From positions 124,001 through 188,000 of the forward strand of contig NZ_LZDS01000012.1 of assembly GCF_001678755.1 (NCBI RefSeq): 64,000 nt of DNA, read 5' to 3'. The notes beneath the pieces were generated by a model. It worked only from the letters and a program-made list of their open reading frames with translations, ran no database searches and had not been told where the DNA came from. The translations under genes were made by a program, and so were the position numbers. This stretch comes from Acinetobacter gandensis. GTDB lineage: Bacteria; Pseudomonadota; Gammaproteobacteria; Pseudomonadales; Moraxellaceae. Each line of letters opens with the position of its first letter. Position 1 is the stretch's first letter. This document shows, piece after piece, positions 9,701 to 18,137 of this stretch.

Positions 9701-10423
9701 TTTTTTTAAATTAGCTAACCGTGATAAACAATAATAAATATTAGTATTTGTTGAATCTTGTTCACAAATTTCTTTGACTTTATTTATATATTTCTTATCA
9801 TTTGAATCACTTAAATTCCAATATGTCGTCGACACATTCACGACACAATGAGGATTACCTTGTTTTGCATATATAAATTCAAATGCCTTTCCATCATCAT
9901 CGTCTTTAGGATTATTGACTACATGATTGATTTTTCTATCATGACTTAATCCTACATAAGTTGAACAAACAGAGTATTTTTGGGATGCTGTTGAAAGATC
10001 AAATCTATCAATCTTTTTCGTATCTTTGTCTGCATTAGAAACTGCAATAGAATAATTCCCTCCAGGACTCTCTATATATTTATTATTCCGTCCATCTTTT
10101 ACATAACTGCCTAGCCCATACCCTACTTCGTTAATAGTCAGCTTATGACCACCTGAATCTTTCTGTGTATATGTTTTAAAATCACTATTTTTAGATGAAG
10201 TCGCCTTATAATCCGAAGCTATAGTACTACTCCACATACTACTTGATGCATCGAGCATAAAGTAAATATTAATTGCCCCCGTCCCTCCAGCTTGATAAAT
10301 ATCAATATCAGACGCTGAAATTTGAGTCGGAATACTACTGACAATTAATGCTGTTACTGATGCAGATAAAGCCGATACTTTAAATTGCATCCATTTTGTT
10401 TTCACCTGTGTGCTAATTTTCAT
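6776..10423 (-). CDS. comC: PilY1/ComC-type pilus tip adhesin and biogenesis factor
   Basis: A 1215-residue exported protein of the PilY1/PilC/ComC family, which sits at the pilus tip, promotes extension and in Acinetobacter is needed for DNA uptake. A signal peptide ends near residue 38 (QISA-S). A von Willebrand A-like domain follows, with an intact MIDAS DASSS motif (D58, S60, S62). The C-terminal part is the PilY1 beta-propeller, with a DxNxDxxxD calcium loop at D937-N939-D941-D945 inside the VGDLGGQVFRIDF segment. I start at 10423 because AGGAG lies 7 nt upstream. An earlier in-frame ATG would overlap pilX and has no signal-peptide logic. It is 10 nt after pilX and 2 nt before comE. Confidence 0.93.
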   Translation of the reverse strand: MKISTQVKTKWMQFKVSALSASVTALIVSSIPTQISASDIDIYQAGGTGAINIYFMLDASSSMWSSTIASDYKATSSKNSDFKTYTQKDSGGHKLTINEVGYGLGSYVKDGRNNKYIESPGGNYSIAVSNADKDTKKIDRFDLSTASQKYSVCSTYVGLSHDRKINHVVNNPKDDDDGKAFEFIYAKQGNPHCVVNVSTTYWNLSDSNDKKYINKVKEICEQDSTNTNIYYCLSRLANLKKGVMQVVLDEAINEEHNFAVGQYPKQSNKNGAETKIGFTNLGTFASKALFIDAVESIENKSSTPISYGYTEAVSKLQSYTSSSTNTKASCSGNGVYLLTDGEPNDTDSISSAINGKTEVATTYWANKSTSYWKKMAQYAIELREDKKLRIKTATVGLGGGFYTIDEYARDGAYSCADIRSSSNTLTDNDKHHQNLCYVGTKQKNNGMGGFYNAQSAKDIVDSIDQFVNDVTEDIEGTTMGTSTIPVDALNPTQLQNYSYFPMFQPIVGGDEQLWAGNLKKFSIKTSTGVVVDKLGNSVFNGNKIQEKLTDYWYESAGSSEDDVYMAWGGLLSKLKVHHKPLVTSGTLGFNRNVYLDFGVNSGDDLKHAVRDILNGSVTLDNKQYLYGLLGYSKLTQSDFDALASKSYNDQVNYLQTKITNQDFQMGSVIHSTPIMLTQKGIFEEKDGEYGISEREDYILAGTTQGLVQVVNAENGKEVFSFLPSEFLTRSNKSQEKGFAESLAMNRYPASESADIDNFFYGVDGPWVAHTEYEYSFEGDKEIMTAKKQYAYGGLRMGGRSYYALDLTDLGKTSGKPKLLFTIKPDDHETGALSYMGESWSKPVITYIPWKGQKRLAMIVGGGYDRKYEQQLSNADLSGKVDGNGIYIFAAEDLDTNTKAGTLLWWGSSNATSKDGAIESTEIEAMTHSIPSRVKAVDRNGDGITDHLYVGDLGGQVFRIDFNSKLGVSAVNTPLVYQAVKIADLNTPGKSPRRFYEAPTFTIHKDDNGKRFAMVTLASGDRSSPLDTGTSYPQDYVVAIKDDTVTSSPIGTPTLITLDSMHDISGTGSFNKGTHKGWFFPMPKSSSKQVRGIEEGIAIDNDLYYSVFNPDASTATEDGAEDCTGGVTGKSIAYKFCLPYGDKTCLGTSTSTNPEKIGELGAGIIGLTLGAGRSQATNRTLIFNKDIDPKPPEYAVSDKLVPKRWFEYLPFNSGGD

Positions 10424-10433
10424 AACGGCTCTC

Positions 10434-11210
10434 CTATGCGCTTGGTGGAGCAACATATTTTTTAATGAATTGACCTAGATTGTATTCAGCGACCTGCGTT
10501 TTGAATGGAATACTTTCACTACTTAAACATTCAGAGACAGTCGGTAAATCTGAATCAGGATCATCGATATAACTTAAGTTCTGCATACAATTATTTATGG
10601 TGGTATCCGTTGCAGAGCTAAGTACTGGCATAACTGTGGTTGAGGTTACAACTACACGTAATGTGTCCTCTAGCTTTCCTGTTTCAGCATCTGTCCCGAT
10701 TTGATAATGCGCAAATGGCTCATCCTCTGAATAACCTGATATACGCACAGCGATTTGAGTCATTGCAGCACCACGACCACTTACAAAGTCAGACTTAGAA
10801 GAATCAACTTGGCAGAACCCCATATTTGAAGAGCCCCCAATATGCTCTTTTTTTAGTTTTTCTGAACCACCTTCGAGTTCTGAATAGACTAAACTCACCT
10901 TACCAAGTTGATAGAATTTCGTAGAACCACCACGATAACAAAGTACTAGTTCTTTATTACGGTTATCAGCCATTTTAGGAAAACCAAATAACCCTGTTCC
11001 AACCAATTGACTCTTAATAAAATCTAAATTTTCAATATAATAAAATGAAGCATCATTATTTTGATCCATGATGTTGTTTGCTTGGCTGTTAGTAGCAATC
11101 TTAAGACCAAAAACACTCCCTCTCATGGCCATTGCCCCAATAATCGTAAGCAATATCACGACCACCATCACCACAACAATTGTTGAACCTTTTTGACTTG
11201 CTTTGTTCAT
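10434..11210 (-). CDS. pilX: Minor pilin-complex protein PilX
   Basis: PilX is a minor pilin of the tip complex. The N-terminus reads MNKASQKGSTIVVVMVVVILLTIIGAMAMRG: a short basic leader, Gly at the cut site and a hydrophobic helix, but without the FTLIE motif of major pilins, as is usual for PilX. The long C-terminal domain has paired cysteines (LCYRGG, GFCQ, NNCMQ, SECL). Its ATG overlaps the TGA of pilW by 4 nt (ATGA), so translation is probably coupled. Position between pilW and pilY1 supports the name more than sequence alone. Confidence 0.85.
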   Translation of the reverse strand: MNKASQKGSTIVVVMVVVILLTIIGAMAMRGSVFGLKIATNSQANNIMDQNNDASFYYIENLDFIKSQLVGTGLFGFPKMADNRNKELVLCYRGGSTKFYQLGKVSLVYSELEGGSEKLKKEHIGGSSNMGFCQVDSSKSDFVSGRGAAMTQIAVRISGYSEDEPFAHYQIGTDAETGKLEDTLRVVVTSTTVMPVLSSATDTTINNCMQNLSYIDDPDSDLPTVSECLSSESIPFKTQVAEYNLGQFIKKYVAPPSA

Positions 11211-12052
11211 AGCTCCTCTCCCAATCCATTGCGCAAAGCAATTGTCCGTTCAACAGGAATCCATACATATTTTTTCTTTTCGGCAGTTGGTTTTGTTATT
11301 GAGTATTTGCTACCAAATATATTTTGCTCTAACTTTTCTACTGAATTATCAGTAACACCATTTAAGGAACGCGCTAAGATGCCAATTTGTAAAGAAACAG
11401 CTTTAGATGTGTTAGAAAGTGCTTTAAATTCAGCCAATGTTTTATATGACATATTATTCGCACTATCCCTTACCCCGACCCGAACTTTGAACAAGTCAAC
11501 GCCTTTCATAATAATCTGTCCGGTTCCATTTAAACCCGTTAGTGCAGTACCTTCTTTATATTTCCCTGCATCACATGCCAACACATAATCATTGGCACTA
11601 CCATTATCATCTTTTCTTATAAAGTAACGTTGAACAATGACATCATCAGCACCAATACTATTACCTTCACAATCATATTCTTTAGTTTGATCAGGCTTAT
11701 ATTGAATAACTAAGACATCACTTTTAGCAGTTATAAAGCCAGATCCACTCCCTTCTCCCGAAACAGTTGTGCTCCCAGCTCCACTTATATAATTGCTAGT
11801 ATTTACAATTAATCCCGATACCTGAGCCGGTTTAATTTCAGAAAATGGCAAATTAAGATTTGTAAGCTTAATATCATCTACAACATAGTTAATCCCTATG
11901 TTGGCATTATCTTGTAATCCTTGAAGCGACTCTTGAAATGCCAAACTTCGCTGCCCAGAAATCAGCATTTGAAATGCAGCACCCACTATAATGAGACCAA
12001 GTACAAGAGAAACCATAAGTTCAATCAGTGTAAAACCATGTTGCTTATTCAT
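11207..12052 (-). CDS. pilW: Minor pilin PilW (ComB-type)
   Basis: Prepilin-like protein of 281 residues with leader MNKQHG and FTLIELMVSLVLGLIIVGAAFQML, followed by the large beta-rich domain of PilW proteins. The frame opens 8 codons earlier, but GGAGG lies 7 nt before the ATG at 12052, which also gives a normal 6-residue leader. It overlaps pilV by 4 nt and pilX by 4 nt. In Acinetobacter competence papers a gene in this position is called comB. Role: part of the minor-pilin complex that primes the pilus with PilY1. Confidence 0.85.
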   Translation of the reverse strand: MNKQHGFTLIELMVSLVLGLIIVGAAFQMLISGQRSLAFQESLQGLQDNANIGINYVVDDIKLTNLNLPFSEIKPAQVSGLIVNTSNYISGAGSTTVSGEGSGSGFITAKSDVLVIQYKPDQTKEYDCEGNSIGADDVIVQRYFIRKDDNGSANDYVLACDAGKYKEGTALTGLNGTGQIIMKGVDLFKVRVGVRDSANNMSYKTLAEFKALSNTSKAVSLQIGILARSLNGVTDNSVEKLEQNIFGSKYSITKPTAEKKKYVWIPVERTIALRNGLGEEL

Positions 12053-12492
12053 TGGTAAGCCTCCACAACTACACACTTAGCGTCAGATTTATATGAAAAC
12101 TTATTAGTTTCGGTGCAGGAACCTGGATTAGCATCCGTTTCTCCCCATGCAACATAAATACATTGACGACCATTCTGCGTATCAGGACAGGTAAACACAC
12201 CGACATTCATCCCTCTTTGACTCGCCAAAGCATTCACATCACTCCAATCCTTACCAGCAAATGTAGTTCCAGAACATGAGGATTTTAGACAGTCCTTATA
12301 GGAAGCTCGACTCACATACATACGTTCTGCAAGATTTCTGGCAATATTGACTGCTTCAACCCGGTTTAACGACTCGGAAGCAGCCTCCAAAGTCCTATAT
12401 TGCAAAGCAATAAATCCCATAACGGCGACTGCAAGAATGACTAATGAAGCAATAATCTCAATTAAGCCCACACCTTTTTGATTATTTATCAA
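12049..12492 (-). CDS. pilV: Minor pilin PilV
   Basis: Prepilin of 147 residues. The leader MINNQKG is followed by VGLIEIIASLVILAVAVMGFIALQY: Val replaces the usual Phe at the first mature position, and Glu5 is present. The LEAASESLNRVEAVNIARNLAERM segment is typical of PilV. Cysteine pairs (DCLKSSC, TCP, QCIY, SCTE, KCVV) fill the C-terminal half. It lies 4 nt after fimU and overlaps pilW by 4 nt, so the block is one transcript. Confidence 0.87.
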   Translation of the reverse strand: MINNQKGVGLIEIIASLVILAVAVMGFIALQYRTLEAASESLNRVEAVNIARNLAERMYVSRASYKDCLKSSCSGTTFAGKDWSDVNALASQRGMNVGVFTCPDTQNGRQCIYVAWGETDANPGSCTETNKFSYKSDAKCVVVEAYQ

Positions 12493-12496
12493 TCAC

Positions 12497-12928
12497 TCAC
12501 CCTCCAGAACAACTGCTAGTATTTGAAAGCATTCCCAATTTATCTATTGTTAATGCTTTAGTACGCTCACCATCAAGATCAGAAATACTCAAGCATGCTC
12601 CATCTGAAATATCAGCCAAACCATTACTGTAAAAGACAATTTTTTTATTTTTCATATTAAAATTAAATTTAGAATCATCAATATCAACAAAAATTGTATT
12701 AGAAGTCCCTGATGTCGCAGAGCTAAACTTAACTGTCATCGGTTTATTTTGCAGACGAGCCTCTGTACGTGCCTCGGTCAGCGCCAATCTCAGCTTATTT
12801 TCCTGCTCTTTTATCTGTTGATTTTTTCTAAAATCATTCATTGAAGGAGCGGCAATAGAAGCAATGATCGCAAGCACCCCAATCGTCACCATGAGTTCAA
12901 TTAATGTAAATCCATTAGTTTTCTGCAT
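12497..12928 (-). CDS. fimU: Minor pilin FimU/GspH family
   Basis: Prepilin of the FimT/GspH class, with leader [33 protein letters not shown], then the short GspH beta domain and a C-terminal Cys pair (ACLS, SCSG). It is the first gene of the minor-pilin operon. The start is ambiguous. The ATG at 12928 gives a 6-residue leader but the GGGGGGAG run nearly touches it. A TTG at 12949 with AGGG about 6 nt upstream would give a 13-residue leader. I prefer the ATG because of the leader length. Confidence 0.85.
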   Translation of the reverse strand: MQKTNGFTLIELMVTIGVLAIIASIAAPSMNDFRKNQQIKEQENKLRLALTEARTEARLQNKPMTVKFSSATSGTSNTIFVDIDDSKFNFNMKNKKIVFYSNGLADISDGACLSISDLDGERTKALTIDKLGMLSNTSSCSGG

Positions 12929-13014
12929 ACTCCCCCCAAGGCGCGCCAAACTTTACCCTATTAAAAATAATATCTAATTAAATTACAAAACAAACACAAA
13001 TAAGGATAAAAGGC

Positions 13015-13053
13015 ATAAAAAAACAGATAATTGCCAAAAAGCAATTATCTGTC
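13015..13053 (-). terminator. Terminator after ispH
   Basis: A 12-bp perfect stem (13023-13034 with 13041-13052, AATTGC/GCAATT core) and 6-nt loop, followed on the minus strand by a T run (the A run at 13018-13023). It ends ispH and means the minor-pilin operon must start from its own promoter between about 12930 and 13015. Confidence 0.88.
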
Positions 13054-13092
13054 AATTCTTAAAAAAATTCAGAATGTTAAGTCATTAACACT

Positions 13093-14043
13093 TTATGCCT
13101 GAGTTACAGGAATACGTAACTCTTTTGGCAAACTAAATGTAATATTTTCTTCACGACCATCTAACTCTTGCGGTGCTTTCGCACCCCAATCTTGTAGGCG
13201 CTGAATTACTTGTTTAATTAAAATTTCAGGTGCAGATGCTCCTGCAGTTACACCAATTTTTGTGTGCTCATTAAACCAGTCTTGCTGCAACTGATCGGCA
13301 TTATCGACCAAATACGCATGCTTACCCATCCGTTCTGCCAATTCACGTAATCGGTTCGAATTCGAAGAGTTCGGTGAACCCACAACCAGTACAACATCAC
13401 ATTGCTCAGCCAGATCACGTACAGCATCTTGGCGGTTTTGCGTCGCATAACAAATATCATCTTTGCGCGGCCCCTGAATTTCAGGGAACTTCTGACGTAG
13501 GGCATCAATCACTTTTGCAGTATCGTCAATAGAAAGCGTGGTTTGCGTTACAAAGGCCACTTTTTGTGGATTGCGCACGACAAGTTCAGCAACATCTTGT
13601 TCATCTTCAACCAAATAAATCGAACCACCATTTTTGGTGTCATATTGGCCCATCGTCCCTTCAACTTCAGGGTGACCTTCATGACCAATCAAAATTGCTT
13701 CCACACCTTCACGGGCATACTTAGTCACTTCGATATGCACTTTAGTCACCAATGGACATGTCGCATCAAATACTTTTAAACCGCGATGTTCCGCTTCTTG
13801 TTGTACCGCTTTAGAAACACCATGTGCACTAAAAATCACAATATTGTCATCAGGCACTTCATCAAGCTCATCTACAAAAATAGCTCCGCGTTGACGTAAA
13901 TCATCTACGACAAATTTATTATGTACCACTTCATGACGCACATAAATTGGCGGGTTAAAGCATTCAAGCGCACGGTTCACAATCGCGATAGCACGATCTA
14001 CCCCTGCACAGAAACCGCGTGGATTAGCTAAAACAATTTCCAT
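13093..14043 (-). CDS. ispH: 4-hydroxy-3-methylbut-2-enyl diphosphate reductase
   Basis: Last step of the MEP pathway: reduces HMBPP to IPP and DMAPP with an iron-sulfur cluster. The 316-residue protein starts [19 protein letters not shown]. The three conserved cluster cysteines are in [14 protein letters not shown] and [18 protein letters not shown] and HxGHPE-type ([14 protein letters not shown]) substrate motifs are present, as are [12 protein letters not shown] and TAGASAPE. I use the ATG at 14043 with GAGG about 6 nt upstream, not the GTG at 14061. It is divergent from gmk. Confidence 0.97.
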   Translation of the reverse strand: MEIVLANPRGFCAGVDRAIAIVNRALECFNPPIYVRHEVVHNKFVVDDLRQRGAIFVDELDEVPDDNIVIFSAHGVSKAVQQEAEHRGLKVFDATCPLVTKVHIEVTKYAREGVEAILIGHEGHPEVEGTMGQYDTKNGGSIYLVEDEQDVAELVVRNPQKVAFVTQTTLSIDDTAKVIDALRQKFPEIQGPRKDDICYATQNRQDAVRDLAEQCDVVLVVGSPNSSNSNRLRELAERMGKHAYLVDNADQLQQDWFNEHTKIGVTAGASAPEILIKQVIQRLQDWGAKAPQELDGREENITFSLPKELRIPVTQA

Positions 14044-14177
14044 AGAATCCTCAATGCCCACTCATTTTTTACGGGTATCACTTGAAATAAATGTAAACAA
14101 TAGACGTCTGACTATTTAGTTTGGCGCGCGTCTACTCTAAAATAGAGAAGATATTTTATCATATCAGGAAAAATATC

Positions 14178-14801
14178 ATGTCGGGTCTCTTGTTTGTCGT
14201 TTCTGCTGCATCGGGAACGGGCAAAACATCCCTCGTTAAAGCCCTGCTTGAACGTGTAAACAATTTACATGTCTCTGTTTCTCATACCACTCGTGGTCAG
14301 CGTCCTGGCGAATTAGACGGCGTACATTACCATTTTGCAAAAAAAGAAGACTTCTTATCTTTGGTTGAAGAAGGTGGTTTTATTGAATATGCAGAAGTTT
14401 TTGGTAATTATTACGGCACAGCACAACGTACAGTTAAAGAACAATTGGCGAAAGGCCATGACGTTTTACTTGAAATTGACTGGCAAGGCGCAGAACAGGT
14501 TCGTAAGCTTTTTCCTGAATCTAGACAAATCTTCATTCTCCCACCAAGCCAGTTTGACTTACGTCAACGCTTATCAAACCGTGGTACTGACTCAGTTGAA
14601 GTGATTGAACATCGCTTGAGCTGTGCAGTTGAAGACATGCAGCAGTATGTAAATTTTGATTATGTCATTATTAATGATGATTTTAATAAAGCCTTACATG
14701 ATTTAGAATCTGTGATTATTGCTAATCGCTTGGTTTTAAAACAGCAAGCGACACGTCATCAGCAGTTAATTGAAAAATTAATCACGCCGACTGAGCAGTG
14801 A
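14178..14801 (+). CDS. gmk: Guanylate kinase
   Basis: Converts GMP to GDP with ATP. It has an N-terminal P-loop [10 protein letters not shown], the GMP-binding segment [36 protein letters not shown]-type residues and the lid [10 protein letters not shown] take the ATG at 14178 (207 residues), which gives the standard [10 protein letters not shown] start; AGGA lies about 9 nt upstream. The frame opens 19 codons earlier without family similarity. It is followed after 76 nt by rpoZ, a common pairing, and upstream of spoT. Confidence 0.96.
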   Translation: MSGLLFVVSAASGTGKTSLVKALLERVNNLHVSVSHTTRGQRPGELDGVHYHFAKKEDFLSLVEEGGFIEYAEVFGNYYGTAQRTVKEQLAKGHDVLLEIDWQGAEQVRKLFPESRQIFILPPSQFDLRQRLSNRGTDSVEVIEHRLSCAVEDMQQYVNFDYVIINDDFNKALHDLESVIIANRLVLKQQATRHQQLIEKLITPTEQ

Positions 14802-14877
14802 TTAAAACTTGAGTCTATAGGCAAAGCACCTTATACTGCACAGTCTGTTAAAAATTTATATTCAAACGAGAATTCTT

Positions 14878-15159
14878 ATGGCACGCGTAACCGTTGAAGA
14901 TTGTTTAGACCATGTAGACAACCGCTTTGAGCTTGTACTAGTGGCAAGCAAACGCGCGCGTCAATTGGCACGTCAAGGTATCGAACCTACTGTTGAGTGG
15001 GACAATGACAAACCAACCGTTGTTGCTCTTCGTGAAATCGCAGCGGGTCACGTTTCTAAAGACATTTTGAAACAACGTGAACAAGACTACCAAACTTCAA
15101 GTTTAGACCTTGCACTTTCTGCAAATAACCTAAACTTAGACGGTTTTTCTTTCCAATAA
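14878..15159 (+). CDS. rpoZ: RNA polymerase omega subunit
   Basis: Omega helps assemble RNA polymerase by clamping beta-prime. The 93-residue protein has the [32 protein letters not shown]-terminus and the [18 protein letters not shown] motif of the family. The order gmk-rpoZ-spoT is conserved in gammaproteobacteria, but here a strong terminator follows rpoZ. Confidence 0.97.
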   Translation: MARVTVEDCLDHVDNRFELVLVASKRARQLARQGIEPTVEWDNDKPTVVALREIAAGHVSKDILKQREQDYQTSSLDLALSANNLNLDGFSFQ

Positions 15160-15173
15160 GATAAACCTGACCT

Positions 15174-15204
15174 TAAAAGCCTAGTTTTTAACTAGGCTTT
15201 TTTT
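15174..15204 (+). terminator. Terminator after rpoZ
   Basis: Stem AAGCCTAGTT (15177-15186) and AACTAGGCTT (15190-15199) with a 3-nt loop and a T run. spoT is therefore likely to have its own promoter in 15205-15377. A TTGACA is present at 15302-15307, but without a convincing -10. Confidence 0.88.
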
Positions 15205-15377
15205 ATGGATTCTCTTTAATATTTTACTCAGAACAGTTATAACATAAGCTTAAGAAGTGCAAAGTAAGCGAAAAAGATTTTCATTTTTTTAAACTAAAAA
15301 ATTGACAAGTCATCCAATATGCATTTCATTAAAGTATTAACCGTTTCATTTGTAAATCAGTAGTAAAAGGGTGTTCT

Positions 15378-17483
15378 ATGCCAGGCCCAATGGTCAGCCA
15401 AGCCAAGCAACAGTTAAATGTGATCATCGACGCTTACCTTTCAGTAAGTGAAGTCGAACGCGTGCTAGAAGCTTGTGATTACGCTGATATTGCCCATGAT
15501 GGCATTACACGTAAAAGTGGCGAACCCTACATCCTTCACCCAATTGCGGTGAGCTGTATTTTGGCGCATATGCGTCTTGATGCGGAAACTTTGATGGCCG
15601 CTTTATTGCATGATGTCATCGAAGATACTGAATTTACCAAACAAGATATTACTGAAAAATTTGGTCTGACCGTTGCCGAACTCGTCGACGGCGTCACCAA
15701 ACTCAGCCATTCTAGCGATAAAGAATATAATAAAGCCGCATCCTTCCGTAAAATTCTGCAAGCCACCCTACAAGACCCACGTGTCATTATTATTAAACTG
15801 GCAGATCGCTATCACAATATGACCACATTGGGTGCTTTACGCCCCGATAAGCGTGCTCGTATTGCCCAAGAAACTTTTGAAATTTTTGTGCCCATGGCAC
15901 GCCTCGTCGGTATGAATGAAATGGCCGACAACCTTGAACATTTGTGTTATCAAAATCTAGATTTAGATATGTATAACAATGTTCAAGAAGCTTTATTACA
16001 AACCAAACCGAAACGCTGCGAATACCAGACCAAATGGGAAAACAACCTCACTACCCTACTTGAACAGCACCATATTTCAGGTCGAATTAAAAAGAAAAAT
16101 AATAATATTGAATTACTTCGTCACTTTGTAAAAAACGATATCGATCTGCAAGAGCTCACCCATAGTCATGCCTTTGAAATTATTTTACAAAGCATCGCAG
16201 ACTGTGACCGACTGGCAGACATCCTCAAAGAAAGCTTTAAAGTTTTAAATTACGCCGATCATATCCGTCGCCCACTCCCTGGTGGCAACCAGTCACTGAT
16301 GATGCGCTTAAAAGGCGAAAAGACTATTTTATCTCTGACTATCCAAACGGAGTTGATGCGTAAAGCGGCGCGCTTTGGTGTGGTTCTCGGTGAAAATGCA
16401 CCACAAGCTTGTCGCTCAGCGATCCAAGCATCTATGCAAAATTTAAATGTGCTAGTGGATGGCGAATGCGCAAAGACTACATTTAGTGAATTACTCGATT
16501 ATCTACATCAAGAGAAAATTTGGGTTTATACCCCACACGGTCATTTGCATGAACTCCCTCAGGGTGCGACAGCAGTTGATTTTGCTTATTCAGCAAGCTT
16601 ATTTTTGGGCAACCATGCCGTTGGTGCGAAAATTGATGGGGAAACCAAGCCCCTTTCAACACCATTACTGAGTGGTCAAGTGATTGAAATTATCACTGAT
16701 GTTCTTGCAACACCAAACCCTGACTGGCTAAGCTTTATTAATACCCAAAAAGCCCGCCGCGCATTACAAAATATCCTCCGTGACCAAGACCAAGATGAAC
16801 AACGCTTAGTGGGACAGCAAGCTTTAAATCGCGCATTAAAACTTTTTAATCGTTCTATGAGTGATTTAACATTAGCGGATTGGGAAAATGTGCTGAATTG
16901 GCGGCATTTAAATGATAAAGAACAATTATTTGAACAGATCGCCGTGGGTGACTTACTGCCTCAATTAGTTGCCAATCATTTATATGCTCAAGATACCATT
17001 CAGACTTCAAATTCTGCACGCTTGATCTTGGGTACTGATGGTGTCGATGTCAAATATGCGCACTGCTGTAACCCCGTTTTAGGTGATCCAATCCAAGGTC
17101 ATTTATCACGTCGTGGTTTGATTGTGCACCGTTCACGTTGTCATAATTTATTGCATGAACAACATTTACATCCTGAAAATATCATGCCATTGCACTGGAC
17201 CACTGAAGATAGTGAAGACATAAGCTTTACTGCCTACTTGTGTCTAAACATGTTGCTAAACGATGAACAAATTTCAGAACTCATTTATTTATGCCGCAAA
17301 GAAAAAGTGGGTGTAGAGACTGTCCGCGCACATGAAGAAAAAACCTATGTGAATATTGTTGTACACAACCGTAAACAAATTGCCCAAATTATCCGCAATT
17401 TAAGAATGCATTTTGGCTTCCCTCGCATCAGTCGATTGGCACAACCTATCGCCATCACTGAAACAGCACAGGTAGCCAGCTAA
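15378..17483 (+). CDS. spoT: SpoT-type (p)ppGpp hydrolase with decayed synthetase domain
   Basis: A RelA/SpoT homologue of 701 residues. The N-terminal HD hydrolase domain is intact: HPIAVSCIL, LLHDVIEDT and the KLADRYHNM segment. The next domain sits where the synthetase should be but has lost its signature: the usual RxKxxYSIxxKM and NGYQSLHT motifs read GRIKKKNNN and GGNQSLMMR, and the terminal ExQIRT-HxxAExGxAAHW region is LTIQTELMRKAARFGVVLG. A TGS domain (VYTPHGHLHELPQGATAVDFAYS) and an ACT-like C-terminus with a CCNPVLGD/CHN motif follow. I infer a hydrolase-only enzyme, which agrees with what is known of Acinetobacter SpoT. The ATG has AGGG 7 nt upstream. Confidence 0.93.
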   Translation: MPGPMVSQAKQQLNVIIDAYLSVSEVERVLEACDYADIAHDGITRKSGEPYILHPIAVSCILAHMRLDAETLMAALLHDVIEDTEFTKQDITEKFGLTVAELVDGVTKLSHSSDKEYNKAASFRKILQATLQDPRVIIIKLADRYHNMTTLGALRPDKRARIAQETFEIFVPMARLVGMNEMADNLEHLCYQNLDLDMYNNVQEALLQTKPKRCEYQTKWENNLTTLLEQHHISGRIKKKNNNIELLRHFVKNDIDLQELTHSHAFEIILQSIADCDRLADILKESFKVLNYADHIRRPLPGGNQSLMMRLKGEKTILSLTIQTELMRKAARFGVVLGENAPQACRSAIQASMQNLNVLVDGECAKTTFSELLDYLHQEKIWVYTPHGHLHELPQGATAVDFAYSASLFLGNHAVGAKIDGETKPLSTPLLSGQVIEIITDVLATPNPDWLSFINTQKARRALQNILRDQDQDEQRLVGQQALNRALKLFNRSMSDLTLADWENVLNWRHLNDKEQLFEQIAVGDLLPQLVANHLYAQDTIQTSNSARLILGTDGVDVKYAHCCNPVLGDPIQGHLSRRGLIVHRSRCHNLLHEQHLHPENIMPLHWTTEDSEDISFTAYLCLNMLLNDEQISELIYLCRKEKVGVETVRAHEEKTYVNIVVHNRKQIAQIIRNLRMHFGFPRISRLAQPIAITETAQVAS

Positions 17484-17486
17484 TTG

Positions 17487-17512
17487 ATAAGCTGTTTCAT
17501 TACAGCTTATCT
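17487..17512 (+). other. Intercistronic stem-loop between spoT and ridA
   Basis: A perfect 10-bp stem (GATAAGCTGT with ACAGCTTATC) and a 6-nt loop start 4 nt after the spoT stop. No T run follows, so it does not look like an intrinsic terminator. It may protect or process the mRNA between the two genes. Confidence 0.5.
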
Positions 17513-17534
17513 GAGATGATAATAGGAGAAATAG

Positions 17535-17918
17535 ATGTCCCGCCAAGTAATCCATACTGAAAATGCACCTGCTGCCATTGGTACTTATTCTCAAGCAATT
17601 TTAGTCGACAATACTTTGTATTTATCAGGTCAAATAGGATTAGATCCATATAGCATGGAGTTGGTTGAAGGCATTGAAGCTCAAATTCGTCGCGTGTTCG
17701 ATAACCTTAAAGCTGTATGTGAAGCTGCTGGTGGATCATTAGCTGACATTGCAAAATTGAATATCTTCCTTACAGATTTATCCAACTTCCAATTGGTTAA
17801 TCAAATTATGGGCGAATATTTTGCTCAGCCTTATCCAGCACGTGCAGCACTCGGTGTAGCAAGCCTACCAAAAGATGCTTTGGTTGAAATGGATGGTGTT
17901 GTCATTATCAATCAATAG
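17535..17918 (+). CDS. ridA: RidA family enamine/imine deaminase
   Basis: RidA (YjgF) hydrolyses reactive 2-aminoacrylate and related imines made by PLP enzymes, protecting those enzymes. The 127-residue protein has [31 protein letters not shown] at the N-terminus, the core [28 protein letters not shown], and the active-site [20 protein letters not shown], with the conserved Arg in PARAA. It has AGGAG at 17524-17528 upstream of the ATG. Gene order spoT-ridA is common in gammaproteobacteria. Confidence 0.95.
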   Translation: MSRQVIHTENAPAAIGTYSQAILVDNTLYLSGQIGLDPYSMELVEGIEAQIRRVFDNLKAVCEAAGGSLADIAKLNIFLTDLSNFQLVNQIMGEYFAQPYPARAALGVASLPKDALVEMDGVVIINQ

Positions 17919-17997
17919 CTTACAAAGAAAATTCAATAAACTAATCTTAAAACTTAATTCTAAATTACCTAGCCATCTTGCGCGACAATCTAAGCAA

Positions 17998-18029
17998 CAC
18001 TTGGATTTCCGCTCAAGTGGCATTTTTTT
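17998..18029 (+). terminator. Possible terminator after ridA
   Basis: Short stem CACTTG (17998-18003) and CAAGTG (18014-18019) with a 10-nt loop, then GGCA and seven T. It is weaker than the other terminators here but well placed 80 nt after ridA. Confidence 0.5.
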
Positions 18030-18074
18030 ATTCAAAAAGCCAATCAGTTTAAAAGCATTTTCAAATGATTTTTA

Positions 18075-18104
18075 TTGACAAACGATAATAATTATCAATA
18101 ATAT
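18075..18104 (+). promoter_or_regulatory. bfd promoter with overlapping Fur box
   Basis: TTGACA at 18075-18080 and TAATAT at 18099-18104 are spaced 18 nt. Within the spacer lies GATAATAATTATC (18084-18096), a perfect 6-1-6 inverted repeat equal to the core Fur unit. Fur bound there would block polymerase, so bfd should be induced by iron starvation, as for bfd in other bacteria. Fur regulation is inference from the motif. Confidence 0.75.
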
Positions 18105-18137
18105 TACTTATCCCATTTATAGACTTGGTTCCATTTC

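Noticed and set aside
15302-15335. spoT promoter with TTGACA
   Set aside because: The -35 is perfect, but no -10 at 16-18 nt matches well. Left as unproven.
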